The notes: generated by a model not told the origin, from the sequence alone. A stretch of DNA of 64,000 bases from JAHZMA01 sp965205905 (GCA_965205905.1 CBDBHZ010000013.1:1-64000); one strand, 5' to 3'; positions 17,492-28,672 are shown, counted from the first letter of the stretch. Made by a program: numbers and translations.

Positions 17492-19102
17492 ATGGTGCAG
17501 AAAACCCAGATTGCCGTTTTTGATGAATTACAAGATAGAAAGCCTGCCTATGCGCTGGTTGCCAATGTGGATTTGGTGATTGTGCGTTATGATGATAAGG
17601 TTTCGGTCATGTATGGCAGATGCGCCCATCGTGGTGCTTTATTAAGCGATGCCACTGTGCGCGGTTTTAACCTGATATGTGGTGTGCATTTTTGGGATTT
17701 TCGGATTGATTCAGGCGTGAGTTCCTATAATAATGATGAGAGCCTGCCCGTCTTCACATCGTTCATTGAAGATGGTAAAATCTTGGTTGACGAGGAAGAA
17801 ATCAAGGCATGGGAATATAAGCATCCGCAACCCTATAACCGCAAAAATTATCAGGGGCTGTATCAAGATATTCATGGCAGCGAAGAAGAACCGCATGTGC
17901 AGACCATTCAATATTACGCCAAAAATGGTTTAAGCAAAACGGGACATCATGGCAAAGTGGTTTCAATGGGTGTGCCGCGCCAATTATTACCGCAATGGGA
18001 CGATATTCAAATCGTTACCGCGCAATTAAACCGTCTGCCTTTGCTAGATGATGCGGCAGTGAATACCGAAGTTGTTATCGGCAAAAATGCCAAAAAGCCA
18101 CTCACGTTGAAAATTCCGCTATTCGTATCGGATATGAGTTATGGCTCGCTTTCAGAAAATGCCAAAGTGGCACTCTCGCGTGGTGCAGAATTAAGTGGCA
18201 CGGGGATATGTTCGGGCGAAGGCGGTATGTTACCCGAAGAACAAGCCGAAAATTCACGCTATTTTTACGAATTGGCATCGGCGCGGTTTGGCTTTAGCAT
18301 GGATAAATTGCAACATGTGCAAGCGTTTCATTTCAAAGGCGGGCAAGGCGCAAAAACTGGCACTGGCGGGCATTTGCCCGGTAAGAAAGTAAAGGGCAAA
18401 ATTGCCGAAGTGCGGGGCTTGAAAGAAGGCGAATCCGCAATCTCGCCACCGCGTTTTCCTGATTGGGAGCATATATCGCAAATCAAGGATTTTACCGCTG
18501 AAGTTCGTGAAAGCACGGGCGGGATTCCGATTGGTTATAAATTATCGGCACAGCATGTTGAGCGCGATATTGATGCTGCGCTAGAAATTGGCGTGGATTA
18601 TATCATTTTAGATGGCAGAGGCGGTGGCACAGGTGCCGCACCTGAAATCTTCCGCGACCATATATCAGTGCCAACCATTCCCGCATTGGCACGGGCAAGA
18701 CGGCATCTTAATCGGCTTGGACGGCATGATATTGCATTAGGGGTTACGGGCGGTATGCGCACCGCACCCGATTTTGTAAAAGCATTGGCGTTGGGCGCGG
18801 ATATGATTGGCGTTTCTAATGCGGCATTGCAAGCGATTGGCTGTTTGGGTATGCGCGCGTGCCATACCAATAATTGCCCTGTTGGCATTGCCACCCAGAA
18901 GCCACATTTGATGGCACGGCTAGATGTTGAACAATCGGCGCAACAGTTGCAAAATTTCTTTGAGGCAACAGTGGGCTTAATGCAAGTGTTGGCGCGGGCA
19001 TGTGGGCATGATAGCCTTTCAAAATTTGCACAAGATGATTTGATTTGCTGGAAAAAAGATATGGCAGAATTGAGCGGTTTAATGTATGGCGGTGTGGGTT
19101 GA
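17492..19102 (+). CDS. Rieske domain-glutamate synthase (FMN) fusion
   Basis: Residues 1-110 form a Rieske [2Fe-2S] domain with Cys44-x-His46 and Cys63-x2-His66 (RCAHRG and CGVHFWDF). Residues about 160-510 are the FMN-binding central/synthase domain of glutamate synthase (COG0069), with GGEGGMLPEEQ-like and GGRGGGTGAAPE segments and the cluster-binding CHTNNCPVGIATQ. The glutaminase domain of true GltB is missing, so ammonia or another amine donor is likely. The Rieske domain suggests direct electron delivery to FMN. ATG 17492 follows AGGAG with 7-base spacing. It is probably a cytoplasmic oxidoreductase. Domains are certain; the reaction is not. Confidence 0.85.
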   Translation: MVQKTQIAVFDELQDRKPAYALVANVDLVIVRYDDKVSVMYGRCAHRGALLSDATVRGFNLICGVHFWDFRIDSGVSSYNNDESLPVFTSFIEDGKILVDEEEIKAWEYKHPQPYNRKNYQGLYQDIHGSEEEPHVQTIQYYAKNGLSKTGHHGKVVSMGVPRQLLPQWDDIQIVTAQLNRLPLLDDAAVNTEVVIGKNAKKPLTLKIPLFVSDMSYGSLSENAKVALSRGAELSGTGICSGEGGMLPEEQAENSRYFYELASARFGFSMDKLQHVQAFHFKGGQGAKTGTGGHLPGKKVKGKIAEVRGLKEGESAISPPRFPDWEHISQIKDFTAEVRESTGGIPIGYKLSAQHVERDIDAALEIGVDYIILDGRGGGTGAAPEIFRDHISVPTIPALARARRHLNRLGRHDIALGVTGGMRTAPDFVKALALGADMIGVSNAALQAIGCLGMRACHTNNCPVGIATQKPHLMARLDVEQSAQQLQNFFEATVGLMQVLARACGHDSLSKFAQDDLICWKKDMAELSGLMYGGVG

Positions 19103-19109
19103 GTTTGAT

Positions 19110-20045
19110 TTATCGCGCCCAAAATTTACCGCACCAATGAAACCAATCTGGCGGTAATGATGTTTGCATTTTTGCTAATTTATCGGCAGTGATGCCATCA
19201 CGGAACAGTGCAAACACAGCAGAGCCACTGCCCGTCATCCGCAGTAAATCGGGATTATAATCTGTTAGAAAATCCAGCATCGCGCTGATTTCTTTCATTT
19301 CTTCAATAGCAGTTTTCTGTAAATCGTTACGCCCTTGTTGTAGATTTTGCCAATAATCATCGGATATGTTAGGTGGCTCACCAATCATGCATTGTTGGTA
19401 AATGGCGGCGGTAGAGAGTCCCTGTCTATTTTTGCCATTTTCGGTTTTTTGCCCGCACCATAGAATCACAATAGCCGCATGTTTGATACCAGCAGAGATT
19501 ATGCGCGTCTCTTTATGGGGGGTGAAAATATCGCCAATGCCTTGCATGATACCAGCACATGAATGATAGCAACATAAGCCATCACCACCGATATTTTTTG
19601 CCAATGTGATGGCTTTGTCATCATCAAGCAAACCCTGCGCTACGAAAAACCGCAATAATGCCGCCGCATCGGCAGTACCACCGCCAAGCCCTGCCCCGAT
19701 GGGGATATTTTTGGTTAGGCTGATGGTAAGCGGTGGAAAATCTATCAGCTGGCGGATTGATGCCAATGTTGTCATCACCAGATTATGCGTAGGAAGCGTA
19801 TCAGTCAATGCCTCGCTAAACGCGCCATCGATAATGAGCTCATCATGGTCGTCATTGGTGGTAAGGGTAAGATTATCACATAGGGTAATGAATATCACCT
19901 CGCTATGCAATAAATGATACCCATCGCTGCTTCTGCCCGTTACATGTAAGGTAAGGTTCAGTTTGGCAGGGGCAATAAGTTGATGAGGAATCTGATGGGG
20001 AATGTGGTAAGAAGAGACATCAAATACTGTTATATCACCCGCCAT
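19110..20045 (-). CDS. ispE: 4-diphosphocytidyl-2-C-methyl-D-erythritol kinase
   Basis: This 311-residue GHMP kinase has the N-terminal APAKLNLTLHVTGR and the ATP-binding glycine loop PIGAGLGGGTADAAALLR, plus the C-terminal MTGSGSAVFALF. IspE phosphorylates the 2-hydroxyl of CDP-methylerythritol in the non-mevalonate isoprenoid pathway. Its ATG overlaps the stop of the upstream TPR gene (TAATG), as in many alphaproteobacteria, which suggests translational coupling. It is convergent with the glutamate synthase gene, with 7 bases between them. Confidence 0.93.
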   Translation of the reverse strand: MAGDITVFDVSSYHIPHQIPHQLIAPAKLNLTLHVTGRSSDGYHLLHSEVIFITLCDNLTLTTNDDHDELIIDGAFSEALTDTLPTHNLVMTTLASIRQLIDFPPLTISLTKNIPIGAGLGGGTADAAALLRFFVAQGLLDDDKAITLAKNIGGDGLCCYHSCAGIMQGIGDIFTPHKETRIISAGIKHAAIVILWCGQKTENGKNRQGLSTAAIYQQCMIGEPPNISDDYWQNLQQGRNDLQKTAIEEMKEISAMLDFLTDYNPDLLRMTGSGSAVFALFRDGITADKLAKMQTSLPPDWFHWCGKFWAR

Positions 20046-22086
20046 TACAGCCCTTTTTTTAATTTTTTAGTGATTTTCTTTAGCATATCTGCTTCTGGCG
20101 CTTGGTCAATCGCGCGTTGCCATTGAAAACGCGCTTGCCGCTTTAAGCCTAGCTGCCAATAGGCATCACCTAAATGGTTGTTAATTTCGGGGTCGTAAGG
20201 CGTTAATTGAATGGCTTGTTCTAAATAATTGGTGGCGGTTTCGTAATCACCTGATTTATAATACGCCCATGCCAACGAATCAATAATCGCGGCATTGCGA
20301 CTATCGGCAGCAACCGCCCGCTTTAACATAAAAATCGCATCATCAATATTGACGCCCCTATCCGCCCAATTATAGGCAAGATAGTTTAGTGTGTTGGCAT
20401 TACTAGGGTTTAACGCCACCGCAAATAATAAATCCTTATCGGCTAAACGGTGCTTGCCTAACCGTTCATAGGTGCTGCCCCGCAAATAGAAAAGCCGTTC
20501 AAAATTAAGCCATTGGTCGATATTTTCTTGTTTGTAAAACGAAGCCTCTGCCCCCTGTTCCATAATGTCTCGCACCGCTTTAATATCAGGTTGCAGTTTT
20601 TTATAATCTGGCAAAGGCAATATTTTGAAAGCTTTATTGTAGGCTTTTAATGCTTGACGGTGATTTTTATTAATACTTTGAATTGTGCCTTCTTCCAAAT
20701 ATAAGTGATAAATATTGGGGTATTGTGCTTGCAAATCCCTTAAAATATCGATACTACGCGCGTCATCATCATCTGTTTGTTGGCTATATAGAATTGAAAG
20801 CGCAAATTGATTGTTAAATTTTGTCCATAATGGAAAATCTTCGTCTTCATAGGCTGGAATCAGCTGTTCGCGTAACGCAATTGCGGCATCATAATAATGT
20901 GAGTCATCATCGGTATCAGCATTTTTTTCGCTTTGGGCGTCCGCTTGTTCGGTAAGCAAATTAGCAATGGCTGATAATAATCCCGCATGGTTGGGCTGAA
21001 GGTACAAGCCTAACCTTGCCAATAAAATGCCATCTTTGAGTAAAAATTCATTATTATAAACCATCTGCACGATTGATAGAATTTGCTGATTGATGTAATA
21101 AATCTTATCGCTTGGCAGAGCTTTTACGCTATCATTGATAATATCTTGCCTAAGTTGTTCATACACCAACCGCCGTATATGATGGTTGGGCGCAAACTTC
21201 TCAATCACCTGTAACGCTTCATCTTTACGCCCCAGATGATAGAGCGCGTGGATATAAAAAATACGGGTATTAAGGTCAAATTCGCTAATATCTTTCTGGC
21301 TTTGCGTCACAGAATCAATGATTTTTTGCCATTGATGTTGACGCGCTAATGGGCTGATAAATAAACTGCTATTTTCCAAATTTGGCTTTATTTTTTTAGA
21401 ATATTTACTGTTATTGGCAGCATGGATGCCATCATAAGTAAGATAAGCGATGTGCGGCACAATCGTAAAAATGATATTATCTGCGGTGATTTTATCCAGA
21501 TATTTACGCGCTTCCACCATATTATTACGCCTTATCATTTTCATCACAGTGAATAAATCACCCCAAGCAGCGTAAGAACGTGGCGCAAAATCGGGATGTT
21601 GCGAACACCCATGCGCGTAATTCTGGTGATTCATATTCGGGCAAATCAGGCAATGTTTGTTTGCCCGGTAAATTTTGCAGTGAATCAATAAATATCGCCG
21701 CACGGTCATAATCGCCGACCGAAAGATAGCCTAAAAAAGCCCGCCCGTTAAATTCGGGGTCGTCGCTCAGCCAATGGCTAACCGAACCGTAAAAATTGCG
21801 CGCTTCCACATAATTATTGTTGTTCTCCCAATAATCTAATTGCAGATAATGCCCCGCATAGCCACTTAACCCTTTGGCTTGATTTAAGATAATCTGACTT
21901 TCAGTAACCGTCATCATCGCCATTATTGGCAGTGCCAGCAAGATTTTCAGTATCAGAACCACGAAAATATTGATTCCATAATAATAATGAGACGATGCCA
22001 AGCACAGATGCCGAAAGCAACAAAGAAGTGATACGGCTATTGGCTAATCGCTTCCAAAATTTGGGTTTTGTATTTGTGTTAGCCAT
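20045..22086 (-). CDS. Membrane-anchored TPR protein, two frameshifts
   Basis: Three frames (22086-21904, to about 21600, then to 20045) join to one protein of about 680 residues. The start MANTNTKPKFWKRLANSR is followed by one membrane span (about residues 18-40), then many helical repeats. The clearest TPRs are at the C-terminus (LNYLAYNWADRG, SLAWAYYKSGDYETATNYLE, NNHLGDAYWQLGLKRQARFQ). Frame changes fall near 21910 and 21600. Such proteins sit beside ispE in many alphaproteobacteria and probably act as periplasmic scaffolds. The gene is coupled to the ABC transporter upstream and ispE downstream by TAATG overlaps. Confidence 0.8.
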
Positions 22087-23845
22087 TATATTTCACCTTT
22101 TTTATAGAGCAAAGTGTAAAGTCCATTTTGCGCTAGCAAATCGTCATGTTTGCCATATTCGCTGATTTTGCCATGTTCTAGCACATAAATCATATCGGCA
22201 TCACGCACAGTGCTCAGGCGATGGGCGATAATCAGCACGGTACGATTTTGAGTTAGTTTTTCCATCGCTTGCTGAATATAATCTTCCGAACGTTGGTCAA
22301 GTGCCGATGTGGCTTCATCAAGCAACATAATCGGCGCGTTTTTATAGATGGCACGGGCGATGGCAAGCCGTTGCCTTTGCCCACCCGAAAGTAGCGCGCC
22401 ATTTTCGCCCGCAAGATTTTGATATTTATCACTTAATCGGTTGATAAAACCATCAGCATCTGCCATTCTGGCGGCATAGCGCACTTTTTCAAAATCATAA
22501 TCATCATCACCAAAGGCGATATTGGCGGCGATTGTATCGTTAAAAACGCCTTGTTCTTGCGACACCACAGCGATATTTTGACGTAATGATTGCGTGGTAA
22601 TATCTTTGATATTCTGCCCATCAATCGCAATATGCCCATCTTGGGGGTCATAAAAACGCATCAATAAATTAAATAGGGTTGATTTGCCCGAACCAGATGG
22701 CCCTACCAATGCGATTTTTTGTTGCCCTTTAATCTTAAAATTAATAGCGTGCAAAGCCGTTGTTCCGATGATTTATAGGTAAAAGAAACATCTTTAAATT
22801 CAATCGCGCCTGTTTTTATCACCAAATCCTGAGCGTTTTTCTTAACCGTGATTTTCGGCTTTTGGTCAATCATTTTTAAGATTCGCTCGGTCGCCGCCAA
22901 CCCCTCTTGCAAGCCTGCATTGACTGCCGAAAGGCTACGCAAAGGCTGGTAGGCAAGCAAAAGCGCCGTAAAAAACGACATAAATGCGCCGACTGTGGTT
23001 TCACCACGCAACACCTGAAACCCGCTCACAAAAATGGTTATCGCCATTGTTAAACCAAATAAGGATTCAATAATCGGTAGCATTCTTGCCCGCACCTCTT
23101 CTTGCTTGAAATTGGCGCGAAATAAGATATTAAAAATTTCTTCAGCACGTTTTTGCATAAAATTCTCGCTGGCATAGGCTTTGATTTGCACAATCCCGCG
23201 AAAGCTTTCACTTAGAAACGCGCCCGCAATACCCGTCTGGTCTTGTAGCCTATGGGCAATGCCACGCAACCTGCGCCCGATACCCACAATCACCAATATC
23301 ACAAGCGGGAAAATCACCAATATCACACAGGCAAGTTGCCAGTTGGTGTAAAACAGATTCGCACAATAAACCACTAATAAAACGCTATCACGCACTGCGC
23401 CTAACATGGATTTGGTTACCACATTGCGGATAAGTTGCATCTCAAAGCTAAATCGCGTCATTAATTTGCCCGATTGGTCGGCAAGAATATGGATAACATC
23501 GCCTTTGATAAGCTTGCTATAAAGCTGATTTTGCATGTGTTCAACGATTTTATGCCCTACTTTAGCGAGCTGTTGCGTTTGCACATACATTGCCAAGCCA
23601 CGCATGATGGATAAAAATAGGAATAATGGTGGTAAAAAATATAAAAATTGTTCATTGCCATCAACCAAGATAAAGTCAAAAATCGGTTCTAGCAAACGCA
23701 CCTGCATAAAAGTTGTGATTGCCACGACAATAATTGCCAAAAAAGCAACAATAAGTTTGCCCCGATGTGGCTTAATATAGTCGCTTGCAAGGCGTCTCAT
23801 TAATTGCCAGCTATTAAGCTGGGTTGTTTTTTGTTTTTCAATCAT
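22086..23845 (-). CDS. MsbA-like ABC exporter (fused TMD-NBD), frameshifted
   Basis: Two frames form one half-transporter of about 586 residues: six membrane helices (about residues 25-310) and an ATPase domain. The ATPase has Walker A GPSGSGKST, signature LSGGQRQRLAIARA, Walker B IMLLDEATSALD and the His-switch IIAHRLSTV. The frame changes near 22762, between SEQ and ALHAINFKIKGQQ, consistent with one missing base and no lost motif. Length and family fit a lipid A/phospholipid or peptide exporter of the MsbA type. Its stop overlaps the TPR gene's ATG. MsbA is usually essential, so a sequencing error is likelier than true disruption. Confidence 0.83.
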
Positions 23846-24052
23846 ACCAGTTCATCATTCATATTGCTGATGATATTCCCTTATCACCATTATCAATTTA
23901 TTTTTATAACTGATTATTGCGTGAATATCATCAGTTTTTCTTGACTTTACACGACTTATAACGCATATCTAAAGAATATTTATTGTATAAGGTAATCCTA
24001 GATGGTTTTTATCGGGGTTTTAATGAAAAATTATTTGGTGGAGTGATGTAAA

Positions 24053-25462
24053 ATGCCAGAAAAGTCTTTTGATATTGTAATTATTGGTGGCGGTCCCGGT
24101 GGCTATGTTTCAGCCATACGTGCCGCGCAATTAGGGTTTAAAGTGGCAGTGATTGAAAAACGCAAAAATTTGGGTGGCACTTGCCTCAATGTGGGGTGCA
24201 TCCCCTCCAAAGCATTATTGCAAGCATCTCACCATTATACCTTTATCAATAATGATGCTGAAAAATTTGGCATTGAAGTTGGCAAAGCAAAAATGAATGT
24301 TGAAACAATGCTGAAACGCAAAGATGATGTGATAAAAGCATTATCAACAGGCATTGATGGCTTATTTAAGAAAAACAAAATCACAAGGTTTTACGGCACA
24401 GGCAGTCTGCTTGGGGGCGGTAAAGTTGCGATTAAAGACACAAAAGAAGAAAAAACCATTACTGGTCAACATATCATCATCGCTACAGGCTCAGCCGTGC
24501 GCCAATTACCACAATTAACCGCTGATGAAAAACATATTGTCTCCTCCACAGGTGCGCTTGAATTTACCAAAGTGCCGAAAAGCATGGCGATTATTGGTGG
24601 TGGCGTGATTGGTTTAGAGATTGGCTCGGTATGGGCAAGGCTTGGCTGCGATGTAACGGTGATTGAGCGGCAAGCCTATATTGGCACCACATTAGACCAA
24701 GACCTTGCCAGAGAGGTTCAAAAAATCTTAACCGCGCAAGGGTTTCACTTTTTTGTTGATACCGAAGTTCAAGAAACAAAATTCCTCAGCAAGGGCGGCT
24801 TTAATGTTTGCTTTAGCGAGGCGAATAAAAAAGCATTATGCTGTGATTTTGAAAAAATTATGGTATCAATCGGGCGCGTGCCTTATACCGAAGATTTGGG
24901 CTTAGAAAATGTGGGCGTTGCGCTAGAAAAAAATGGAATGATACAGGTAGATGATAATCTGCAAACCAGTGCAGAGAATATCTATGCGATTGGTGATTGC
25001 ATTCGCGGACCAATGTTGGCGCATAAAGCCGAAGAAGAAGGTGTCTGTTTGGTGGAACGTTTGGCGGGGCATGATGCAAGGGTGAATTACGATGTGATTC
25101 CAAGCATTATTTACACACATCCTGAAGCGGCATCGGTGGGCAAAACCGAAGGCGAAGTAAAAGCTGATGGCACTGATTATAAGGTGGCGAAATTTCCGTT
25201 TCTTGCCAATAGTCGCGCCCGTGCCAATGGTGATACTGAAGGCTGGGTGAAGCTGATTACCGATAATGCCGATAACAGAATCATTGGCTGTCATATTGTA
25301 TCGGCTGATGCTGGCACGCTGATTCAAGAAGTTGCCAATGTGATGGATTTTGGTGGCACGGCTGATGATTTGGCAATGATTTGTCATTCGCACCCTACCA
25401 TCAACGAAGCAGTGCGCGAAGCGGCGTTAATGATTGCAAATGGTGCAGCGATTCATATTTGA
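24053..25462 (+). CDS. lpdA: Dihydrolipoamide dehydrogenase (E3)
   Basis: This 469-residue flavoprotein disulfide reductase has FAD motif GGGPGGYVSAIRAAQLG near residue 11, the redox disulfide Cys44/Cys49 in GGTCLNVGCIPSKALL, the NAD motif IIGGGVIGLEIGSVWARLG and the catalytic His447-Pro-Thr-x2-Glu452. It reoxidises lipoyl groups of the pyruvate and 2-oxoglutarate dehydrogenase complexes and the glycine cleavage system in the cytoplasm. The ATG has GGAG upstream. No E1 or E2 genes are adjacent in this window. It is convergent with the unknown gene that follows. Confidence 0.93.
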   Translation: MPEKSFDIVIIGGGPGGYVSAIRAAQLGFKVAVIEKRKNLGGTCLNVGCIPSKALLQASHHYTFINNDAEKFGIEVGKAKMNVETMLKRKDDVIKALSTGIDGLFKKNKITRFYGTGSLLGGGKVAIKDTKEEKTITGQHIIIATGSAVRQLPQLTADEKHIVSSTGALEFTKVPKSMAIIGGGVIGLEIGSVWARLGCDVTVIERQAYIGTTLDQDLAREVQKILTAQGFHFFVDTEVQETKFLSKGGFNVCFSEANKKALCCDFEKIMVSIGRVPYTEDLGLENVGVALEKNGMIQVDDNLQTSAENIYAIGDCIRGPMLAHKAEEEGVCLVERLAGHDARVNYDVIPSIIYTHPEAASVGKTEGEVKADGTDYKVAKFPFLANSRARANGDTEGWVKLITDNADNRIIGCHIVSADAGTLIQEVANVMDFGGTADDLAMICHSHPTINEAVREAALMIANGAAIHI

Positions 25463-25472
25463 GGTTTAAAAA

Positions 25473-26234
25473 TCAATCAGGCTCTGTCTCAATAATATCA
25501 TCTAATGATGATATCTGGTAAGCAACTATTTTACCATCTGTGGATTTTATATTCCCAGAAACAACGAAATATGTGTGAAATGGATTTTTCTTACTTGCTT
25601 TTATCAACTTATCTTTAATATCCTTATCACAAATAATGGCGAGATTTTTACTGTTGATTGTTTCAATTTTTGCTTTGATAACATTTTTATCACTAACACT
25701 TAAACTCATCACCTCTTGAGAGAATTCTTTATTAGCGGGCATTCTCACCCTATCAATAATATCACCTATTTCAGAGAAAACGCCTCGCCCTGAAACGCCA
25801 TCAATATTAAATTCAAGCTCTTCTTCTTGATTCTTATAAACAATTCGCATATTTGATGGTAAATCACCCTTTGCGGGTCTTAATATTTTTTGCGTGTTTT
25901 CTAATGTGGTTATATCAACATCAGCTTGCTTACCTTTTTTTATTTTTTCTATGGTATCAGTGGTTTTTGAATATAATTTGCGTAATATTTTATCTTGAAC
26001 AAAATTAACCGCCCCTGCCCCTAATAACGAAAAAATCCACTCAATCGAGCCATCTCTCACCTGAATATATAATTTCAAATCATCACTATATTTGAGATTA
26101 TTTTCTTTTAATATATTTTTATATTGCGATTGAAACCCTTGCACTGCCGATAGAAAATCAATCACTTCTACGGGCTTTGTATTGCTAAAAGTAACGGTTA
26201 AGGTTTCAACCACTTTAAATTCTTTTTCATCCAT
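25473..26234 (-). CDS. Hypothetical protein
   Basis: This 253-residue protein belongs to no family I can name. The N-terminal third (LTVTFSNTKPVEVIDFLSAV, then LYIQVRDGSIEWIFSLLGAGAVNF) suggests an alpha/beta fold followed by one hydrophobic helix near residues 65-80. A charged linker and a C-terminal beta-rich domain (residues about 125-250) follow. The DNA is more A+T-rich than lpdA beside it, and a repeat block lies directly upstream, so it may be an acquired gene. It has no signal peptide. Confidence 0.6.
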   Translation of the reverse strand: MDEKEFKVVETLTVTFSNTKPVEVIDFLSAVQGFQSQYKNILKENNLKYSDDLKLYIQVRDGSIEWIFSLLGAGAVNFVQDKILRKLYSKTTDTIEKIKKGKQADVDITTLENTQKILRPAKGDLPSNMRIVYKNQEEELEFNIDGVSGRGVFSEIGDIIDRVRMPANKEFSQEVMSLSVSDKNVIKAKIETINSKNLAIICDKDIKDKLIKASKKNPFHTYFVVSGNIKSTDGKIVAYQISSLDDIIETEPD

Positions 26235-26389
26235 TGCTTTATTTCACGATTGCTTTTTTATATATTTAAACATTTTTAGGGGTAACTCTTTTAAGAAAAA
26301 TCATTGCCTTTTATTGTATTATCTTATCAATATATACTTTTGATAAGTGTTTTGCAATCGTAATTTACTTTGCTAATATTTAGTAAGGT

Positions 26390-26683
26390 GAGACACGCAA
26401 CATCGCGAGTGTTAAACACAGCGGGCGGGATTATGGGGCGACACGCGCTACCGCCAGTTTTGAAACACAAGCGGGGGGATTATCAAGGCTTGCACTATCG
26501 AGAGTATTTGGCACAGCGGTGGGGGGATGGTTTTCGCTGTGCTTAATACGGGCGAAGGTGCGTGTCGCAACACGCAAGATACTCATGTTAAACACAAGCG
26601 GTGGGGTTAAAAGGGGCTTCCTTGCGTCAGCAAGGTCGCAAAGCCCCTTTCTAGCGAATTGCAACTTGTTGCAATTCTAGCGG
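26390..26683. repeat. Mosaic repeat block E
   Basis: Together with about 150 bases of A+T-rich sequence this fills the 452-base gap between the unknown gene and the last hook gene. It contains four copies of a motif close to AACACARGCGGNGGGG (near 26413, 26463, 26512 and 26590). It ends with a 73-base unit (26611-26683) almost identical to 3023-3097, including the palindrome GAATTGCAAC/GTTGCAATTC (26656-26677). No coding gene is seen. The final hairpin lies right after the hook gene's stop and could also stop transcription, though it lacks a U-tract. Confidence 0.78.
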
Positions 26684-26686
26684 GTA

Positions 26687-28672
26687 CTAAAGCCTCTGCG
26701 ATAATTCATCAATCATGGCTTGCGTGGTAGAGACAACTTTTGCGCTTGCCGAAAATCCCCGTTGGCTAACAATCATACTAGAAAATTCATGCGCCAAATC
26801 CACAGACGAACTTTCAACTGCATTGCCGATAATTTTACCCGCAGCCCCGCTATCGCTATGCCTTACCAAAGCTTCACCTGAATTATCATTTTGCCTGAAT
26901 GCGAGCCCTTCAAAACCGCTTAACCCATTTGGGTTGGGGAATAGAATCAGTGGCACTTGCGCTAAATCGCGTATTTCACCATTGGTGAATCTGCCTTCAA
27001 TCAAGCCGTCTTCGGAAATACTGACCGAAGAAAGTGGCGCGGCACTGCGCCCATCATTGCCCAATGCACGGGTGGTAGAGGTAAAATCATCAAATTGCGT
27101 TAAGCCTTCGTCGCCCGTGCCAACAGGCGCCCCGCCTACAATACTTGCGAGCGAACGGTTAAGCCCTTGCCCGCCTTGCAGCGCATCAAGATTCATCGAG
27201 CCGAAATTAAACTCAATTTGTGAGGTGGCATCATCGCTAAAAATTGAGCCATCATAGTCAATATTAACAGCAATTTTATTGAAACCATTGGTAGAATAAA
27301 AAGGTAAAATGCCAGTGGTTGGTGTGGGCACAACCACATTACCCGTTTCGCCATCAACCAAACGGCTCACCAAAACCTTATCGCTATTGGTAACACCGCG
27401 CGGATATTCCCCCGGCACATCATCCACATTCCAAGCGCGTTCCATATCGTTCGCACCATCATTAAAGCCCGGATAGCCCGCGCTACGTCTGGCGGGTAAA
27501 TTTTCAATATTCAGCGCATTGCTTAACACCGCAATCAGCTGTGGCATGGCATCGGGATAATCTAGCGTTTCTAATACTTCAATGGCATCACCAATTTCAT
27601 CGGCATTGGGTTGTGCGCTGAAACCTGATTCATCAATGCCGCTTTCTAGCAAAATATCGCGTAATTGATTCCGCACATCTTGCGTGATATTAATATCGGT
27701 TAGGCTGATACGGTTACTGGCAACACTGCCTTGTTCAGCCAATGTGCCATCATTAATTGGTAAATTTGTTTGACGGTAATGGCTGAAAACACCGGGGGGG
27801 GCAAGATTACTTAAACGGCCGCCAACATCAAACATTAAATCAGCAATCGGGGTATCTTCACCTTTGACTAAACCCGTTGCATTGCCATCGCCATCGAATG
27901 TTTGGAAACCGATTTGGTCATCATTAAATTTGGCATAGACGCGCCAACCATTCGGCACACTGGTTAAAACTTGTTTATTCAAATCACCGCTTGGGGTATC
28001 AAAGAAAATCGTGCTTTCTTCCGTTGGAATTTTTTCAAAAGTTAGCTCAACAGGGTTCGGGTTGCCTTTGGCATCATAGAGATGATATTGCACACTATAT
28101 TGTTGGTCACGTGGCAGAGTGGGGATAATATTTGCGCCAATATCAATCTTAGTGCTGGCAATCGGGTCAGATAATTGTTGCCCAATATTAACAGCGCGAA
28201 AATCTGCAGTTGACGTAGAATAATTAATCCCTTCATTATCAGCACTGGGTTGCCATGCTAACAGATACATGCCGTCACTATTTTGTAAATTACCATTTTC
28301 ATCAGTCGTAAAATCACCGCGCCGCGTATAGAGAACTTCTTCATCAGGAATCCATTCGCCATTTTTCATTGCTATTTTTTTGGTAACTGCAAAATAGCCA
28401 TCGCCAGAAATTGCCATATCGGTGGCATTGGTGGTTGCGCTCACCAAGCCTTGTTCAGCAATATTACGTATTGGGTTTAAGCGCACACCACCTGCTGAAA
28501 ATGAATTTTGATTGTTATTCGCACTTGTCGTAACAAAAGTAGAAAAGCTGGCATCAACCCGCTTATAGCCGATTGAATTGGTGTTGGCGATATTGTTAGA
28601 AATAATATCTATCCGTTGCGAATTGCTCTGAATATTACTCACGCTAGAACGAAGTGCGCTATAAAGTGACAT
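26687..28672 (-). CDS. flgE: Flagellar hook protein paralogue 4 (FlgE-like)
   Basis: This 661-residue protein has the rod/hook N-terminus MSLYSALRSSVSNIQSNSQR with IISNNIANTNSIGYKR. Its C-terminal helix DLAHEFSSMIVSQRGFSASA forms the D0 coiled coil. The central region has the FlgE-type segment EDGLIEGRFTNGEIRDLAQV and a long variable domain. It is about 250 residues longer than a standard FlgE. There is no signal peptide, as expected for flagellar type III export. It is last of four tandem paralogues, 55 bases after the previous one, and has no sigma-54 site of its own, so it probably reads through. Confidence 0.85.
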   Translation of the reverse strand: MSLYSALRSSVSNIQSNSQRIDIISNNIANTNSIGYKRVDASFSTFVTTSANNNQNSFSAGGVRLNPIRNIAEQGLVSATTNATDMAISGDGYFAVTKKIAMKNGEWIPDEEVLYTRRGDFTTDENGNLQNSDGMYLLAWQPSADNEGINYSTSTADFRAVNIGQQLSDPIASTKIDIGANIIPTLPRDQQYSVQYHLYDAKGNPNPVELTFEKIPTEESTIFFDTPSGDLNKQVLTSVPNGWRVYAKFNDDQIGFQTFDGDGNATGLVKGEDTPIADLMFDVGGRLSNLAPPGVFSHYRQTNLPINDGTLAEQGSVASNRISLTDINITQDVRNQLRDILLESGIDESGFSAQPNADEIGDAIEVLETLDYPDAMPQLIAVLSNALNIENLPARRSAGYPGFNDGANDMERAWNVDDVPGEYPRGVTNSDKVLVSRLVDGETGNVVVPTPTTGILPFYSTNGFNKIAVNIDYDGSIFSDDATSQIEFNFGSMNLDALQGGQGLNRSLASIVGGAPVGTGDEGLTQFDDFTSTTRALGNDGRSAAPLSSVSISEDGLIEGRFTNGEIRDLAQVPLILFPNPNGLSGFEGLAFRQNDNSGEALVRHSDSGAAGKIIGNAVESSSVDLAHEFSSMIVSQRGFSASAKVVSTTQAMIDELSQRL

